Assembly (NCBI RefSeq): GCF_000235445.1 | Contig: NZ_JH378830.1 | Span: forward strand, 389,314 to 453,313 | Direction: 5' to 3' | Length of the DNA: 64,000 nt | DNA from: Johnsonella ignava ATCC 51276 | Lineage (GTDB): Bacteria; Bacillota; Clostridia; Lachnospirales; Lachnospiraceae | Part shown: piece after piece, positions 26,908 to 35,893 of the stretch | Numbering within the stretch: position 1 is the stretch's first letter | Layout of the letters: every line of letters begins with the position of its first letter | Notes under the pieces: generated by a model | Told to the model about the DNA's origin: nothing | The model's database searches: none | The model's input: only the letters and a program-made list of their open reading frames with translations | Program-made: the position numbers and the translations under genes

Positions 26908-27636
26908 CTATATATGTTCTTCAAGATATTTTAAAAGCATATTTAAAGCAGCTTCAACTGACTGTTCTCTTACCTGTCTGCGATTTCCGGAAAAATGAAA
27001 TTCCTCAGAAATTACCTTGCCTTTTACATATAAGCCTATGTAAACAAGTCCAACCGGTTTTTCATCAGTACCTCCGTCAGGTCCTGCAATACCGGTTATT
27101 GAAAGCGAAACATCACTGTCTGAATTAAATGCTATCCCTTCAGCCATTTCCTTTGCAGTCTGTTTGCTTACCGCACCATATTTTTTCAGAGTTGACTTAC
27201 TTACATCAAGCCTTTTTCTCTTGGATTTATTAGTGTAGGTTACAATACCTTCTTTAAATACTTCAGAAACCCCAGGAACATTTATAAGCCTTGCTGAAAG
27301 GAGTCCTCCTGTACAGGATTCCGCAGTTGAGATGCTAAGTTCATGTTTTTCAAGCAGTTTAACAATTGTTTTTTCAAGGCTTATACTATTTTTTTCATTT
27401 AACTGTATATCGGAAAATCTTGATTTGATATTCCTGCTTACAGGCTTTATTATAGCTTTTGCTTCATCTTCAGTATCTGCCGAGGCACAAATTACAATAT
27501 GAGTCTCATTATCTTTTGATATAAATTTTATATCTACATCTTCATTTTCCGTAAGATCACCGACAATATTTATAGCTTCATGCTCGGATACTCCGTAAAG
27601 CTTAATTATTTTCTGCCTTTTGACCATATCTCCCAT
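26908..27636 (-). CDS. pncC: CinA C-terminal-domain (PncC) amidohydrolase with an atypical N-terminus
   Basis: Residues about 85-242 form the CinA/PncC nicotinamide-nucleotide amidohydrolase domain: STAESCTGGLLSARLINVPGVS, VTYTNKSKRK, and SITGIAGPDGGTDEKPVGLVYIG. It hydrolyses NMN to nicotinate mononucleotide in the pyridine nucleotide cycle. The full CinA protein carries a molybdopterin-binding-like domain of about 170 residues at the N-terminus. Here only about 85 unrelated or strongly reduced residues precede the amidohydrolase. AGGAGG six bases before the ATG confirms the start. Its ATG shares one base with the pgsA stop. Confidence 0.88.
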   Translation of the reverse strand: MGDMVKRQKIIKLYGVSEHEAINIVGDLTENEDVDIKFISKDNETHIVICASADTEDEAKAIIKPVSRNIKSRFSDIQLNEKNSISLEKTIVKLLEKHELSISTAESCTGGLLSARLINVPGVSEVFKEGIVTYTNKSKRKRLDVSKSTLKKYGAVSKQTAKEMAEGIAFNSDSDVSLSITGIAGPDGGTDEKPVGLVYIGLYVKGKVISEEFHFSGNRRQVREQSVEAALNMLLKYLEEHI

Positions 27637-28178
27637 TACATGCCTCCTTTACTTAAAACCTTATAATTTTTAACTATATAATCAATTAATGATATTATAG
27701 TAAGTGCAAGCATCACATATATCATTATATTTGTAAAGTTTGATAATGTATCAATGTCCATTATTAAAAGACATATACAAAGCATTTGTGATACCGTCTT
27801 TATCTTTCCCCAAATACCTGCGGCTATAACAATTCCCGAGTCTGAGGCTACAAGTCTGAAACCGCTTATTATAAATTCTCTCGATATTATTACTGTAACT
27901 ATTATTGCATCTATACGTTTAAGCTGTATAAGGCATATAAGTGCTGAACATACAAGAAGTTTGTCCGCAAGAGGGTCCATAAATTTCCCGAAATTTGTTA
28001 TAAGATTATATTTTCTGGCAATAATCCCGTCAAGTGTATCAGTAAGTGCGGCAATTATAAAAATTGTAAGTGCGGCAACTCTAAATCCTGCATCTTCTCC
28101 TTCCTTATACATTAAAAAAAATATAAAGAAAGGGATCATTATAACCCTTAATACAGTAAGCTTATTAGGCAGATTCAT
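27636..28178 (-). CDS. pgsA: CDP-diacylglycerol-glycerol-3-phosphate 3-phosphatidyltransferase
   Basis: Membrane enzyme that commits CDP-diacylglycerol to phosphatidylglycerol. The CDP-alcohol phosphotransferase motif is DTLDGIIARKYNLITNFGKFMDPLADK (about residues 45-72), with the three conserved Asp residues. Several hydrophobic segments span the protein; 180 residues is the usual size. Its ATG overlaps the rimO stop by four bases. The rimO-pgsA-cinA order is widespread in Firmicutes. Confidence 0.95.
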   Translation of the reverse strand: MNLPNKLTVLRVIMIPFFIFFLMYKEGEDAGFRVAALTIFIIAALTDTLDGIIARKYNLITNFGKFMDPLADKLLVCSALICLIQLKRIDAIIVTVIISREFIISGFRLVASDSGIVIAAGIWGKIKTVSQMLCICLLIMDIDTLSNFTNIMIYVMLALTIISLIDYIVKNYKVLSKGGM

Positions 28179-29506
28179 GATATCTCTCCTATAAGATCAT
28201 ATTCTGACGCTCCGGTAATTCTAGCCTTAACAAAATCACCATTCATATATACAGCTTTTGAATTTATAAAAATATATCCGTCAACACCGGGGGTATCCAT
28301 ATATGTTCTTCCTACATACACATCCTCATCAATAAGCCTTCCTTCAATTAAAACATCAAGTTCGGAATCTATAAGGCTTTTTAAGTGTTTTTTTGATATA
28401 TCCATCTGAAGCTTCATTATCTTCTTTTTCCTTGACTCTTTTATATTATCATCAACCTGATTATCAAAATCCGCAGCAGGAGTACCTTCCTCCATACTAT
28501 AACAAAAAACACCAAGTCTTTCAAATTTCATTTTTTTAACAAAGCTTATAAGCTCCTTGATATCTTCGTCTTCTTCACCCGGAAATCCTGTTATCAGTGT
28601 AGTTCTAAGGATTATATCAGGCATTGCTTTTCTAAGTCTGTTAATTATATTTACAAGATCTTTGCGGCTGGTCTTTCTGCCCATACGTCTTAATATTTTA
28701 TCGGATGAATGTTGTATAGGTATATCAAGATACCTGCATACCTTTTTTTCAGTTGTCATAACATCTATAAGCTCATCATCAATCTCCTCGGGATAACAGT
28801 AGAGTATCCTTATCCATCTGAAACCTTCAATTGCACATAATTCTTTTAGAAGTTTAGGCAGAGCCTTATATCCGTAGATATCTTTACCGTAGACGGTAGT
28901 TTCCTGTGCTACAAGTATAAGTTCCTTTATTCCGTCATTTGCAAGCTGTCTTGCTTCATCAAGCAAAAGCTCTATGGGATAACTTCTGTAATTTCCTCTT
29001 AAAGACGGTATTATACAATAGGTACAGTGCTTATCACAACCTTCGGCTATTTTAAGATAGGCATAACATCCGCCGGTAGAATGATACCTTTTTTTTGAAA
29101 GCGCAGGAAGTCTGTTAAGATCGAGAAATTCATCAATTTTAGCTGAATGGATTTTTGAAAAAATACTATCTATCACTTCAGCTATTTTGTCATAACTGCT
29201 TGTTCCTAAAAGTGCATCAACTTCAGGTATTTCTTCCTTTATTTCATCCTGGTACCTCTGTGCCATACATCCTGTTACTATAAGTGCTTTAAGTTTTCCT
29301 TCTCTTTTAAGTTTTGCCGTTTCAAGTATGGCTTCCACACTTTCCTGTTTTGCATCAAGTATAAAACAGCAGGTATTAACTATTATAATATCTGCTTCCT
29401 TTTCATCATCAGTATAGGTATACCCTCTTTCAGCCACAAGCCCGAGCATATGCTCCGAATCCACCAGGTTTTTATCACAGCCTAAGGATATAAGACAAAT
29501 TTTCAT
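28175..29506 (-). CDS. rimO: Ribosomal protein S12 methylthiotransferase RimO
   Basis: Radical-SAM enzyme that adds a methylthio group to an aspartate of ribosomal protein S12. The N-terminal methylthiotransferase domain begins MKICLISLGCDKNLVDSEHM and holds its [4Fe-4S] Cys residues. The radical-SAM cluster motif is CDKHCTYCIIP. A TRAM domain closes the protein (SELDVLIEGR region onward). Length 443 is normal. The ATG immediately follows the rpoZ stop (adjacent codons), so the two share a message. Confidence 0.96.
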   Translation of the reverse strand: MKICLISLGCDKNLVDSEHMLGLVAERGYTYTDDEKEADIIIVNTCCFILDAKQESVEAILETAKLKREGKLKALIVTGCMAQRYQDEIKEEIPEVDALLGTSSYDKIAEVIDSIFSKIHSAKIDEFLDLNRLPALSKKRYHSTGGCYAYLKIAEGCDKHCTYCIIPSLRGNYRSYPIELLLDEARQLANDGIKELILVAQETTVYGKDIYGYKALPKLLKELCAIEGFRWIRILYCYPEEIDDELIDVMTTEKKVCRYLDIPIQHSSDKILRRMGRKTSRKDLVNIINRLRKAMPDIILRTTLITGFPGEEDEDIKELISFVKKMKFERLGVFCYSMEEGTPAADFDNQVDDNIKESRKKKIMKLQMDISKKHLKSLIDSELDVLIEGRLIDEDVYVGRTYMDTPGVDGYIFINSKAVYMNGDFVKARITGASEYDLIGEIS

Positions 29507-29782
29507 TTACTGCCCTTCATCTGCAATATTTTTATCATCAGCACTGTCTTCAGACTTTTCAATGTCGCCCTCAGCGACTATCTTCACTCTCTGTTTATAT
29601 AAATCATCAATTGCAATAGAAAGCGGCTTTTTATAAAGAAGCATTTTTGTAGCTATAAGCTGCCTTGCTCTTTTCGCAGTTGCCATTACTATCGAATACC
29701 TGCTTTGTACAACAGGTTCTTCTCCGGGCATGCCGCCGCTGTTTACAACCTCTATTAAATCACTGTATGACGGATGTAACAT
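29507..29782 (-). CDS. rpoZ: RNA polymerase omega subunit
   Basis: Small RNA polymerase subunit that aids assembly of beta-prime. Conserved core: MLHPSYSDLIEVV, SRYSIVMATAKRARQLI and KKPLSIAIDDLYKQRVKI. I moved the start to the ATG at 29780-29782, with AAGGAGG six bases before it; ten upstream codons are open but unlike family N-termini. About 91 residues. A CCGG-based hairpin (29804-29819) and a CCTTTAAAGG palindrome precede the Shine-Dalgarno. It lies downstream of gmk, the common gmk-rpoZ pair, with a gap of about 230 bp. Confidence 0.93.
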   Translation of the reverse strand: MLHPSYSDLIEVVNSGGMPGEEPVVQSRYSIVMATAKRARQLIATKMLLYKKPLSIAIDDLYKQRVKIVAEGDIEKSEDSADDKNIADEGQ

Positions 29783-29924
29783 ATATTTCCTCCTTAAAGG
29801 ACCGGCTTTCACCGGTTTTTATTTTATATAAATCTTTATATTGACATGCAGCACGCCTGTAGTTTTTAAAATTAAAATATAATTTATCGAAATTTTTCAT
29901 TTAAAAACTTTTACAGCTGCTGCC

Positions 29925-29943
29925 AATGGTTATTGTAACCATT
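29925..29943. repeat. 8-bp perfect hairpin in the gmk-rpoZ gap
   Basis: Arms AATGGTTA and TAACCATT flank a three-base loop. It lies 67 bp past the gmk stop on the minus strand, ahead of an AT-rich stretch that probably holds the rpoZ promoter. It may mark the 3' end of the gmk message. No coding sequence is visible in this 230-bp gap. Confidence 0.45.
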
Positions 29944-30009
29944 CGCATTAACTTAGTCAAGTCAAACTGAAATCTCATTATAAAAGCATAGGGCAATAGT
30001 GCATTCGAA

Positions 30010-30627
30010 TTAAAATTTATTTAATCCTCTTTCCAGTTCATCTATAAAATCTAAATTTCTATTTACTGCCATATTTTCGCACTCAACAAGGTTATTAAGA
30101 CTCTCTACAGCTTTTTCAAGGGTATCATTTATAATAATATAATCATAATCCTTTATAAAAAAACTTTCATCTGCAGCACGTCTGAGTCTTTTTGTTATTT
30201 CCTCACCATCTTCCGTACTACGATTTTTGAGTCTTTGTTCAAGAATTTCTGCACTTGGAGGTGCTATAAATACCATAAGTGCATCTTCAAATCTTTCTTT
30301 TATCTTAGCAGCCCCCTGTATTTCTATCTCAAGTATTACATTTTTTCCGCTATTAAGCTGTTTAACAACATACTCTCCCGGAGTTCCGTAATAATTGTCT
30401 ACGTAGAGAGCATACTCTATAAAATCACCGTTTTTAATTTTTTTTTCAAAGTCATCCCTGCTTATAAAAAAATATTCTCTGCCATCCGTCTCCCCATATC
30501 TGGGTTTTCTTGTAGTAGCAGATATGGAAAGACTATAATTATCATATTTTTCTATAAGTTTACTTATTATAGTCCCCTTTCCGGAACCTGAAAATCCGGA
30601 AATTACAATTAAAGTACCTTTTTTCAT
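30010..30627 (-). CDS. gmk: Guanylate kinase
   Basis: Phosphorylates GMP to GDP in nucleotide metabolism and (p)ppGpp supply. Walker A is GFSGSGKGTI (about residues 11-20). GMP-binding residues lie in SISATTRKPRYGETDGREYFF. The VILEIEIQGA strand and the YDYIIINDTLEKAV end segment complete the family pattern. Full length at 205 residues. The remA gene often found directly upstream in Firmicutes is not present; a lipoprotein gene is. Confidence 0.96.
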   Translation of the reverse strand: MKKGTLIVISGFSGSGKGTIISKLIEKYDNYSLSISATTRKPRYGETDGREYFFISRDDFEKKIKNGDFIEYALYVDNYYGTPGEYVVKQLNSGKNVILEIEIQGAAKIKERFEDALMVFIAPPSAEILEQRLKNRSTEDGEEITKRLRRAADESFFIKDYDYIIINDTLEKAVESLNNLVECENMAVNRNLDFIDELERGLNKF

Positions 30628-30680
30628 AAAATATAATATAAAATCCTCATTTAAATTTATTAAAATCTCACTTTAAATAC

Positions 30681-30741
30681 AAGCTGTTTAAACAGCTTTA
30701 CAGCTGCCTGTAGGTACAATACCTACGGGCAGCTGTAAAGC
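30681..30741 (-). repeat. 21-bp hairpin overlapping an 18-bp palindrome after the lipoprotein gene
   Basis: Arms at 30695-30715 and 30721-30741 pair over 21 positions with one G-T wobble and a five-base loop. The hairpin starts two bases after the stop codon of the lipoprotein gene on the minus strand. A second, perfect 18-bp palindrome at 30681-30698 overlaps its far arm by four bases. There is no T-tract directly after it, so the structure may terminate, stabilise the mRNA 3' end, or switch between two folds. Confidence 0.65.
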
Positions 30742-30742
30742 A

Positions 30743-31330
30743 CTATTTTATATCACTTATAATTCTGTTAAAATCCGCTCTTTCAAGCTCATCAGAACTT
30801 AGTGAATATGCAAAATCATCAATTGTCCATATAGCAAGCTTAGGATCTTTTTCATCATCACCTTTAAAAGTAACCTTTGTGGTTCCTACATTGGCATCCC
30901 CGACATTGGTATATTTACTATAATCACCGCTTATATCACCGTCTGTCGACTCATCGTAAACACCTTTTCTTATAATAATCTCATGGTCGCCCTTATGATA
31001 AACAACCTCAATCATATCACCCTGAATTGCCAGTATTTTAATATCATCATAACCCTCTATTTTTTCAGGAAGCTTAAGATCAAAGCCTACAATCTCCTGT
31101 GCCTCATTCATATCTTTACACTGTACAAGAGGATTTGGTTCTGAAACATTATTTTGTGAAGCCTGATCTGCTTCATTTTTTGAGTCAGAAGATATATTGC
31201 TGCCTGTATCAGATTTTTTTGATGAATCTGAACATGAAACTGAAAATATGGCAGCAGCAAATATACAGGATAAAAAAACCGGCTTAATAAATCTCTTTTT
31301 AAATTTTGTTCTTAAATGATTTTTTGCCAT
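30743..31330 (-). CDS. Predicted lipoprotein of unknown function
   Basis: A 195-residue exported protein. The N-terminus has a basic start, a hydrophobic core and the lipobox FSVSC (Cys about residue 33), followed by a Ser/Asp/Asn-rich linker to about residue 65. The C-terminal domain (about residues 70-195) contains VGFDLKLPEKIEGY and WTIDDFAYSLSSDEL. It resembles the DUF4367-type domains of clostridial membrane proteins, but this is only an impression. It is single, followed by a very strong hairpin, with gmk downstream. Confidence 0.75.
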   Translation of the reverse strand: MAKNHLRTKFKKRFIKPVFLSCIFAAAIFSVSCSDSSKKSDTGSNISSDSKNEADQASQNNVSEPNPLVQCKDMNEAQEIVGFDLKLPEKIEGYDDIKILAIQGDMIEVVYHKGDHEIIIRKGVYDESTDGDISGDYSKYTNVGDANVGTTKVTFKGDDEKDPKLAIWTIDDFAYSLSSDELERADFNRIISDIK

Positions 31331-31474
31331 AAAATATAACTCTTTCTTAAAATAAATAAAATAGCTTTTTGCAAAATAGATAAATTAATAATTTTAACAC
31401 TTTTTTATAAATAAGATGATTAAAATTTATACAACCTTATGTAACCGAGTCTATGTTAAGCAAGCTTTAATATT

Positions 31475-32677
31475 TTATACAGCCGCTTTATAAATATTAT
31501 ACATATCATCATATGATAATACCATAAATGCACCTATTGTCCTCTTTTTTCCAAAAGAACAGTTTTCACTAAGTGCTGTAAGCTCCTCATCTGAAGGAGT
31601 TCTCCCCATAAGCTCGGTAAGACTTATAGGCATGCCTATGCTTTTAAAAAACTCCTCACTTTTTTTAATTGCAATTTCACATGCTTTTTCATCAGAAGCT
31701 TCCTCAATTCCATATACATTGCGTGCAAGCTGTGCAAATCTGCCTAAATTTTTTTTGCATACATACCTTGCCCAGCTTCCCCATATTGCAGTAAGAGTTG
31801 CACCATGTGTATAATCATAGATAGCTGAAAGTGCCATCCCTATCTGATGACATGCCCAGTCTCCATCCTTAGGCAAATCACCACGGCTGCCAAGCCCCGT
31901 TATACCTATATGTGAGAGACTTCCTGACCACATTATCTCACTCATCGCCTCATAATCGGAAGGATTGTCTACTCCTATTCTGCCATATTTTATTATATTC
32001 CTTAAAAGACCTTCAGCTATCTCGTCAGTCATATGATTTCCGAGTATTGCAGCAAAATATCTTTCAGAAGTATGCATAAATATATCAGCAACACCTGCAC
32101 TTATTTGATACTTTGGCAATGTATATGTAAGTTCCGGGTTCATTACTGCAAATCTGCATCTGTTAAAATCTCCATTTATCCCTCTTTTACTGTATGGCTT
32201 TGTCTCATCATTTGTTATAACTGCCGAATCACTTGTTTCAGAGCCTGCCGCACTTATTGTAATAACCCCGGCATGAGGAAGTGATTTTACAGGTTTTTTA
32301 ATACCTGCAAAATAATCCCATATATCAGTTTCAGGATTGTAAAGCCCTAATGCGACAGCCTTGGCAGTATCAAGCACACTTCCACCGCCTACTCCAAGTA
32401 CAAAATCACATTTGAATTCAAGTCCTTCCTTTATTATTTGTCTTGTACGTGAAAGCACCGGATTCGGAACCACACCTCCCATAGATATATATTCTATTCC
32501 TTCAGCCTTAACCTCATCTTCAATTCTTTTTAAAAGCCCTGACTCAACTGCACTCTTACCCCCATATACTATCAGAAGCCTTGTTCCGCCATACATTTTA
32601 ATGAGTCTTCCTGTTTCTTTTTCGCTGTCTTTTCCAAAAACAATCCTTGTAGGCGTATAATACTCAAATTTTTTCAT
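31475..32677 (-). CDS. Iron-containing alcohol dehydrogenase (butanol-dehydrogenase type)
   Basis: NAD(P)H-dependent reduction of aldehydes to alcohols in fermentation. The nucleotide-binding segment is LGVGGGSVLDTAKAVALG (about residues 95-112). Metal ligands lie in AGVADIFMHTSERYF and GDWACHQIGMALSAIYDYTHGA (Asp and three His). Length 400 is normal for the BdhA/YugJ branch. AAGGAGG lies seven bases before the ATG. It is a single gene with a long AT-rich upstream region; control by Rex is reasonable but no convincing Rex site is visible. Confidence 0.9.
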   Translation of the reverse strand: MKKFEYYTPTRIVFGKDSEKETGRLIKMYGGTRLLIVYGGKSAVESGLLKRIEDEVKAEGIEYISMGGVVPNPVLSRTRQIIKEGLEFKCDFVLGVGGGSVLDTAKAVALGLYNPETDIWDYFAGIKKPVKSLPHAGVITISAAGSETSDSAVITNDETKPYSKRGINGDFNRCRFAVMNPELTYTLPKYQISAGVADIFMHTSERYFAAILGNHMTDEIAEGLLRNIIKYGRIGVDNPSDYEAMSEIMWSGSLSHIGITGLGSRGDLPKDGDWACHQIGMALSAIYDYTHGATLTAIWGSWARYVCKKNLGRFAQLARNVYGIEEASDEKACEIAIKKSEEFFKSIGMPISLTELMGRTPSDEELTALSENCSFGKKRTIGAFMVLSYDDMYNIYKAAV

Positions 32678-32987
32678 ATAAAAACCTCCTTAAACTATAA
32701 TTGTATACCGGATTTATACTGCATATAAGCCGATCCGTCTGATAAATTAATGAACTATAAAATCTTTGTATGTATAATTATAGCATATTTTATATTTATA
32801 TTACAGTAAAAAGACCTGTATAGCATAACTCTATGTTAATTTATATAATCATTAAAGTAAATAATTAAAATACTCATTTCTATAAAACAGGGATTTTGAA
32901 TATTTTTAATATCCAAAATCCCTGTCTGTTTAGATAACAACTTAAATTCAAATTATACTTTACTGCAGGCTTGTTATCAAACTATAT
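32678..32987. other. 310-bp non-coding region upstream of the alcohol dehydrogenase
   Basis: AT-rich spacer without a credible reading frame. The half nearest the dehydrogenase contains its Shine-Dalgarno and A/T stretches such as TATAAT on the minus strand near 32780, but no well-paired -35/-10 set that I trust. The other half carries the terminator hairpin at 32888-32924. An 8-bp inverted repeat GATAACAA/TTGTTATC with arms at 32933-32940 and about 32971-32978 also lies there. Confidence 0.6.
32881..32924 (-). terminator. Strong intrinsic terminator after the S33 peptidase gene
   Basis: Arms at 32888-32904 and 32908-32924 pair at 16 of 17 positions around a three-base loop. On the minus strand the stem is followed by TTTTATAG. 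It lies about 65 bp beyond the peptidase stop and closes the two-gene peptidase transcript. Confidence 0.85.
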
Positions 32988-33875
32988 TTAATCATTTTCA
33001 TTTAACCATTTTATAAGTACTTCTACATATCTGTCAGGTTCATCTACAAAACACATATGTCTTGAATAGGCAAAAAGCTCCCATTTGGCATTTGGTATAG
33101 CATCATACATAAGCTTTGCAATGTACGGTGAACACAGATCCTCCTGTCCGTCTATTATAAGGCATGGTTTACTGAAATCCTTAAGTTTGTCCATATAGTT
33201 ATAATCTTTCAATGAACCTGTAGGTGTAAACTCATTAGGACCCCATCCGGCAATATAAGCTTCAGTTCCCGCTTTTTTAGGACGTGTAAGACATTCAGGG
33301 CTATTTTCATCAAATGGTCCTGAGCAATAACGCCTCATAAATTCGTCAATTGCCTCCTCATACTCCGCTTTCTGATAATCTCCGGTCCTGTCGGCTTCAG
33401 CTATGGCTGCCTGCATATTTTGCGGCAAAAATGCAATACGCCTTTTTTGCTCACTTTCCCAGATTGCATTGTATGGCAATGTACTTGAAAGCACATAGCT
33501 CTTAACCCCTTCCGGTTTGTAATCACATTCATATATGATGCTAAGCATACCTCCCCATGACTGTCCGAGAAGATGAACCTCATTAAGTGAAAGGTGTTTA
33601 CGCAATGCATTAAGTTCGTTTACCCAAGTCTCCTTTGTCCAAAGCTCCGGGCATCCGTCAATAAATGAATTTCCGCAGCCTATCTGATCATACATTATAA
33701 GCTGCCTTTTATCCATATCAGCAACCCTGTCAAGAACTTCAAAATAATTATGTGTTGAACCGGGACCTCCATGAAGAAGTAAAAGAGGTTTTTTACCTTC
33801 GCTTCCTTCACCTACTATTCTGTAATATGTTTTACTGCTTAAATACGGCATATATCCTTCCGTAATCTTTGCCAT
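32988..33875 (-). CDS. Proline iminopeptidase-type alpha/beta hydrolase (S33)
   Basis: Cytosolic serine peptidase of the proline-iminopeptidase branch that removes N-terminal proline. Oxyanion motif LLLHGGPGSTHNY (about residues 31-43), nucleophile elbow GQSWGG (Ser about residue 105), acid in IIDGQEDLCSP and His in YSRHMCFVDEPD. Length 295 is typical. It is 21 bp downstream of the M24 peptidase gene on the same strand, so the pair forms a proline-peptide-degrading operon. Substrate specificity beyond the family is inferred. Confidence 0.88.
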   Translation of the reverse strand: MAKITEGYMPYLSSKTYYRIVGEGSEGKKPLLLLHGGPGSTHNYFEVLDRVADMDKRQLIMYDQIGCGNSFIDGCPELWTKETWVNELNALRKHLSLNEVHLLGQSWGGMLSIIYECDYKPEGVKSYVLSSTLPYNAIWESEQKRRIAFLPQNMQAAIAEADRTGDYQKAEYEEAIDEFMRRYCSGPFDENSPECLTRPKKAGTEAYIAGWGPNEFTPTGSLKDYNYMDKLKDFSKPCLIIDGQEDLCSPYIAKLMYDAIPNAKWELFAYSRHMCFVDEPDRYVEVLIKWLNEND

Positions 33876-33896
33876 AGCTCCAACCTCCTATTATGA

Positions 33897-34982
33897 TTAG
33901 CTTTCCGGAACTACTATAATATCTTTTGTATATTCATTAAGAACCTTACAACCGTCTTCCGTTATAAGTACAAGATCTTCGATCCTTACACCTATACCCT
34001 CATCCGGCAGATAAATTCCTGGTTCAACTGAAAAGCACTGTCCGACTTCAATTATTTCATCATTTACTGAGGAAACATCACCGACTTCGTGGTCTTCAAG
34101 CCCTATTGAATGTCCTGTTCTGTGTGTGAAGTATTTTCCATATCCCTTTTCTTCTATATAATTTCTTGCAGCAAGGTCTACGTCTTTCATTTTATTTCCG
34201 GGCTTTGCAGCTGCAATACCTCTTAAATTAGCTTCAAGTACTATATTGTAGATCTCTTTTTGTCTTTCGCTTACTTCACCTATAAATACTGTTCTGGTCA
34301 TATCTGAGGCATAATTTTTGTAAAAGCCGCCTATGTCAAGTATTACGCAGTCTCCATGTTTTCCCTTTGTATCATCTGTAACATGATGCGGATCTGCAGC
34401 TCCTTTTGCATAAGCTGTAATTGGATCGAATGAAACCTCATTTATACCATGTTTTTTATAAATCTCTCTTACCTTTGCATTAAGTTCTTTTTCTGTAAGC
34501 CCTTTCACTACCCAAGGTATAAGCTCATCCATAACCTGATCATTCAGCTTTGAGGATTCAATCATTAACTCCTGTTCCTTGGCATCCTTTATCTGTCTTA
34601 TTTTGTCAACTATGACAGAACCGTTTACAAACTTGCTCCCTGCTTTAAGCTCCTGGAATCTTAAAAGAAATTTTGCCGGCCATACCTTGTCAATTCCCAT
34701 AACCTTGTCTTTTTCCACAAAACGTGAAAGTATCTCCACACCGTCTTCAGTATCGTCATAATAAGTGATCCCAACACCAAGATCAGTTTCCTGCGGAAAA
34801 AGCCTGTTGATTATAAAATTATGCTTTCCATTTACATTTATATAGAGTGCATGAAGCCTCTCACCCGGATATATCCACTTACCCGTAAGATAAAAAATTG
34901 CGGGCGGATCAGTTATGATCATCTGCGGAATACCCTTTTCTTCCATTTTTGCAAGAATACGGCCTAACTTATTTGTATCCAT
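33897..34982 (-). CDS. M24-family Xaa-Pro peptidase
   Basis: Dinuclear-metal peptidase that cleaves X-Pro bonds in peptides or dipeptides. Metal ligands are visible in order: Asp in CVILDIGGF, Asp in YASDMTRTVF, His in HRTGHSIGLEDHE, Glu in FSVEPGIY and Glu in GVRIEDLVL. The N-terminal creatinase-like domain occupies about residues 1-130. Length 361 fits PepQ-type enzymes. Together with the downstream S33 peptidase it would release proline from peptides. Prolidase versus aminopeptidase P cannot be resolved. Confidence 0.92.
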   Translation of the reverse strand: MDTNKLGRILAKMEEKGIPQMIITDPPAIFYLTGKWIYPGERLHALYINVNGKHNFIINRLFPQETDLGVGITYYDDTEDGVEILSRFVEKDKVMGIDKVWPAKFLLRFQELKAGSKFVNGSVIVDKIRQIKDAKEQELMIESSKLNDQVMDELIPWVVKGLTEKELNAKVREIYKKHGINEVSFDPITAYAKGAADPHHVTDDTKGKHGDCVILDIGGFYKNYASDMTRTVFIGEVSERQKEIYNIVLEANLRGIAAAKPGNKMKDVDLAARNYIEEKGYGKYFTHRTGHSIGLEDHEVGDVSSVNDEIIEVGQCFSVEPGIYLPDEGIGVRIEDLVLITEDGCKVLNEYTKDIIVVPES

Positions 34983-35124
34983 TTCTTTATACCTCCGTTA
35001 AATATATTTTAATAATTTGCTCAAAGAAATTACCTTAGGTCAAGGCTATTTTAACATGGACAACACTATAATTCAAATACTTTTTAATCAAAAACCCCAA
35101 ACAGTATATATAATTATTATAATA

Positions 35125-35865
35125 CTATAGAAGTTTTTTATATGAATTGTCGGAAAGAGCATCATTATATTCCTGAGGTGTTCCATAAGAAATATGTAAA
35201 TCAGTTTCAAATCTTCTTATTTTCATATTATGTTCAAGCATTATATTATATACTCCGCTTACATAATATTCTGAATATGCGCATTTATCAAGATATTCAT
35301 CTACTGCCTTTTTAAATATGTCCTTATTTTTAAAATAATAGGCACCGCATATTGCATCATTACTTATAACCTTTTTTTCAGCCGATTCTTTCACATATCC
35401 GTATTGATCAGTTCTTACAAAGCTAAAACGAGGGTCTGATGAATTAAATGTAAGAAGTCCTCCATCTATATCGTATACATCTTTACTGTTGCAAAAATCA
35501 TAAAATTTCCTACATATAAAAAGATGATCGCAATCATTAAACATGACCGCTTCATCATCACCTATATTTTCTATACCGTTCATACAGGTAAGTACCGCTC
35601 CGTCGAGAACTTCAGGAATTACGGCAATTTTAGCCATAGGATAGATTTTTTTTATTTCATTATCAATTTTATATTTTTCAATATGTTCCCTTAATACTAC
35701 AAAAGTCAGGCTCTGTATTTCAAGAAATTTTACAATTGACTGTACCGCCCAATAAAAAAACGGTTTTCCGTATATATTTATTAAAGGTTTGGGCAGGTTT
35801 AATCCCATACTTTCAAAGCGTGAACCTCTGCCTCCCATAGGCATTATAAGATTTAATTTTGACAT
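35125..35865 (-). CDS. Sugar-phosphate nucleotidyltransferase-like protein
   Basis: A 246-residue nucleotidyltransferase-fold protein. The NTP-binding signature is GGRGSRFESMGLNLPKPLI (about residues 12-30), and a metal-binding DCDHLF lies near residue 110. It should activate a sugar phosphate or small phosphate ester with NTP. It is the last gene of a five-gene minus-strand cassette with GT2, HAD phosphatase, a flippase-like/kinase fusion and a polytopic membrane protein. The exact substrate cannot be read from sequence. Confidence 0.83.
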   Translation of the reverse strand: MSKLNLIMPMGGRGSRFESMGLNLPKPLINIYGKPFFYWAVQSIVKFLEIQSLTFVVLREHIEKYKIDNEIKKIYPMAKIAVIPEVLDGAVLTCMNGIENIGDDEAVMFNDCDHLFICRKFYDFCNSKDVYDIDGGLLTFNSSDPRFSFVRTDQYGYVKESAEKKVISNDAICGAYYFKNKDIFKKAVDEYLDKCAYSEYYVSGVYNIMLEHNMKIRRFETDLHISYGTPQEYNDALSDNSYKKLL

Positions 35866-35893
35866 ATTTTATTCCTTTTAATATTTATTATTT

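Noticed and set aside
31475..32677. A Rex-binding site before the alcohol dehydrogenase
   Set aside because: The upstream region was read for TTGTTAA-like and TTGTGAA-like pairs with four-base spacing; only scattered half-sites were found.
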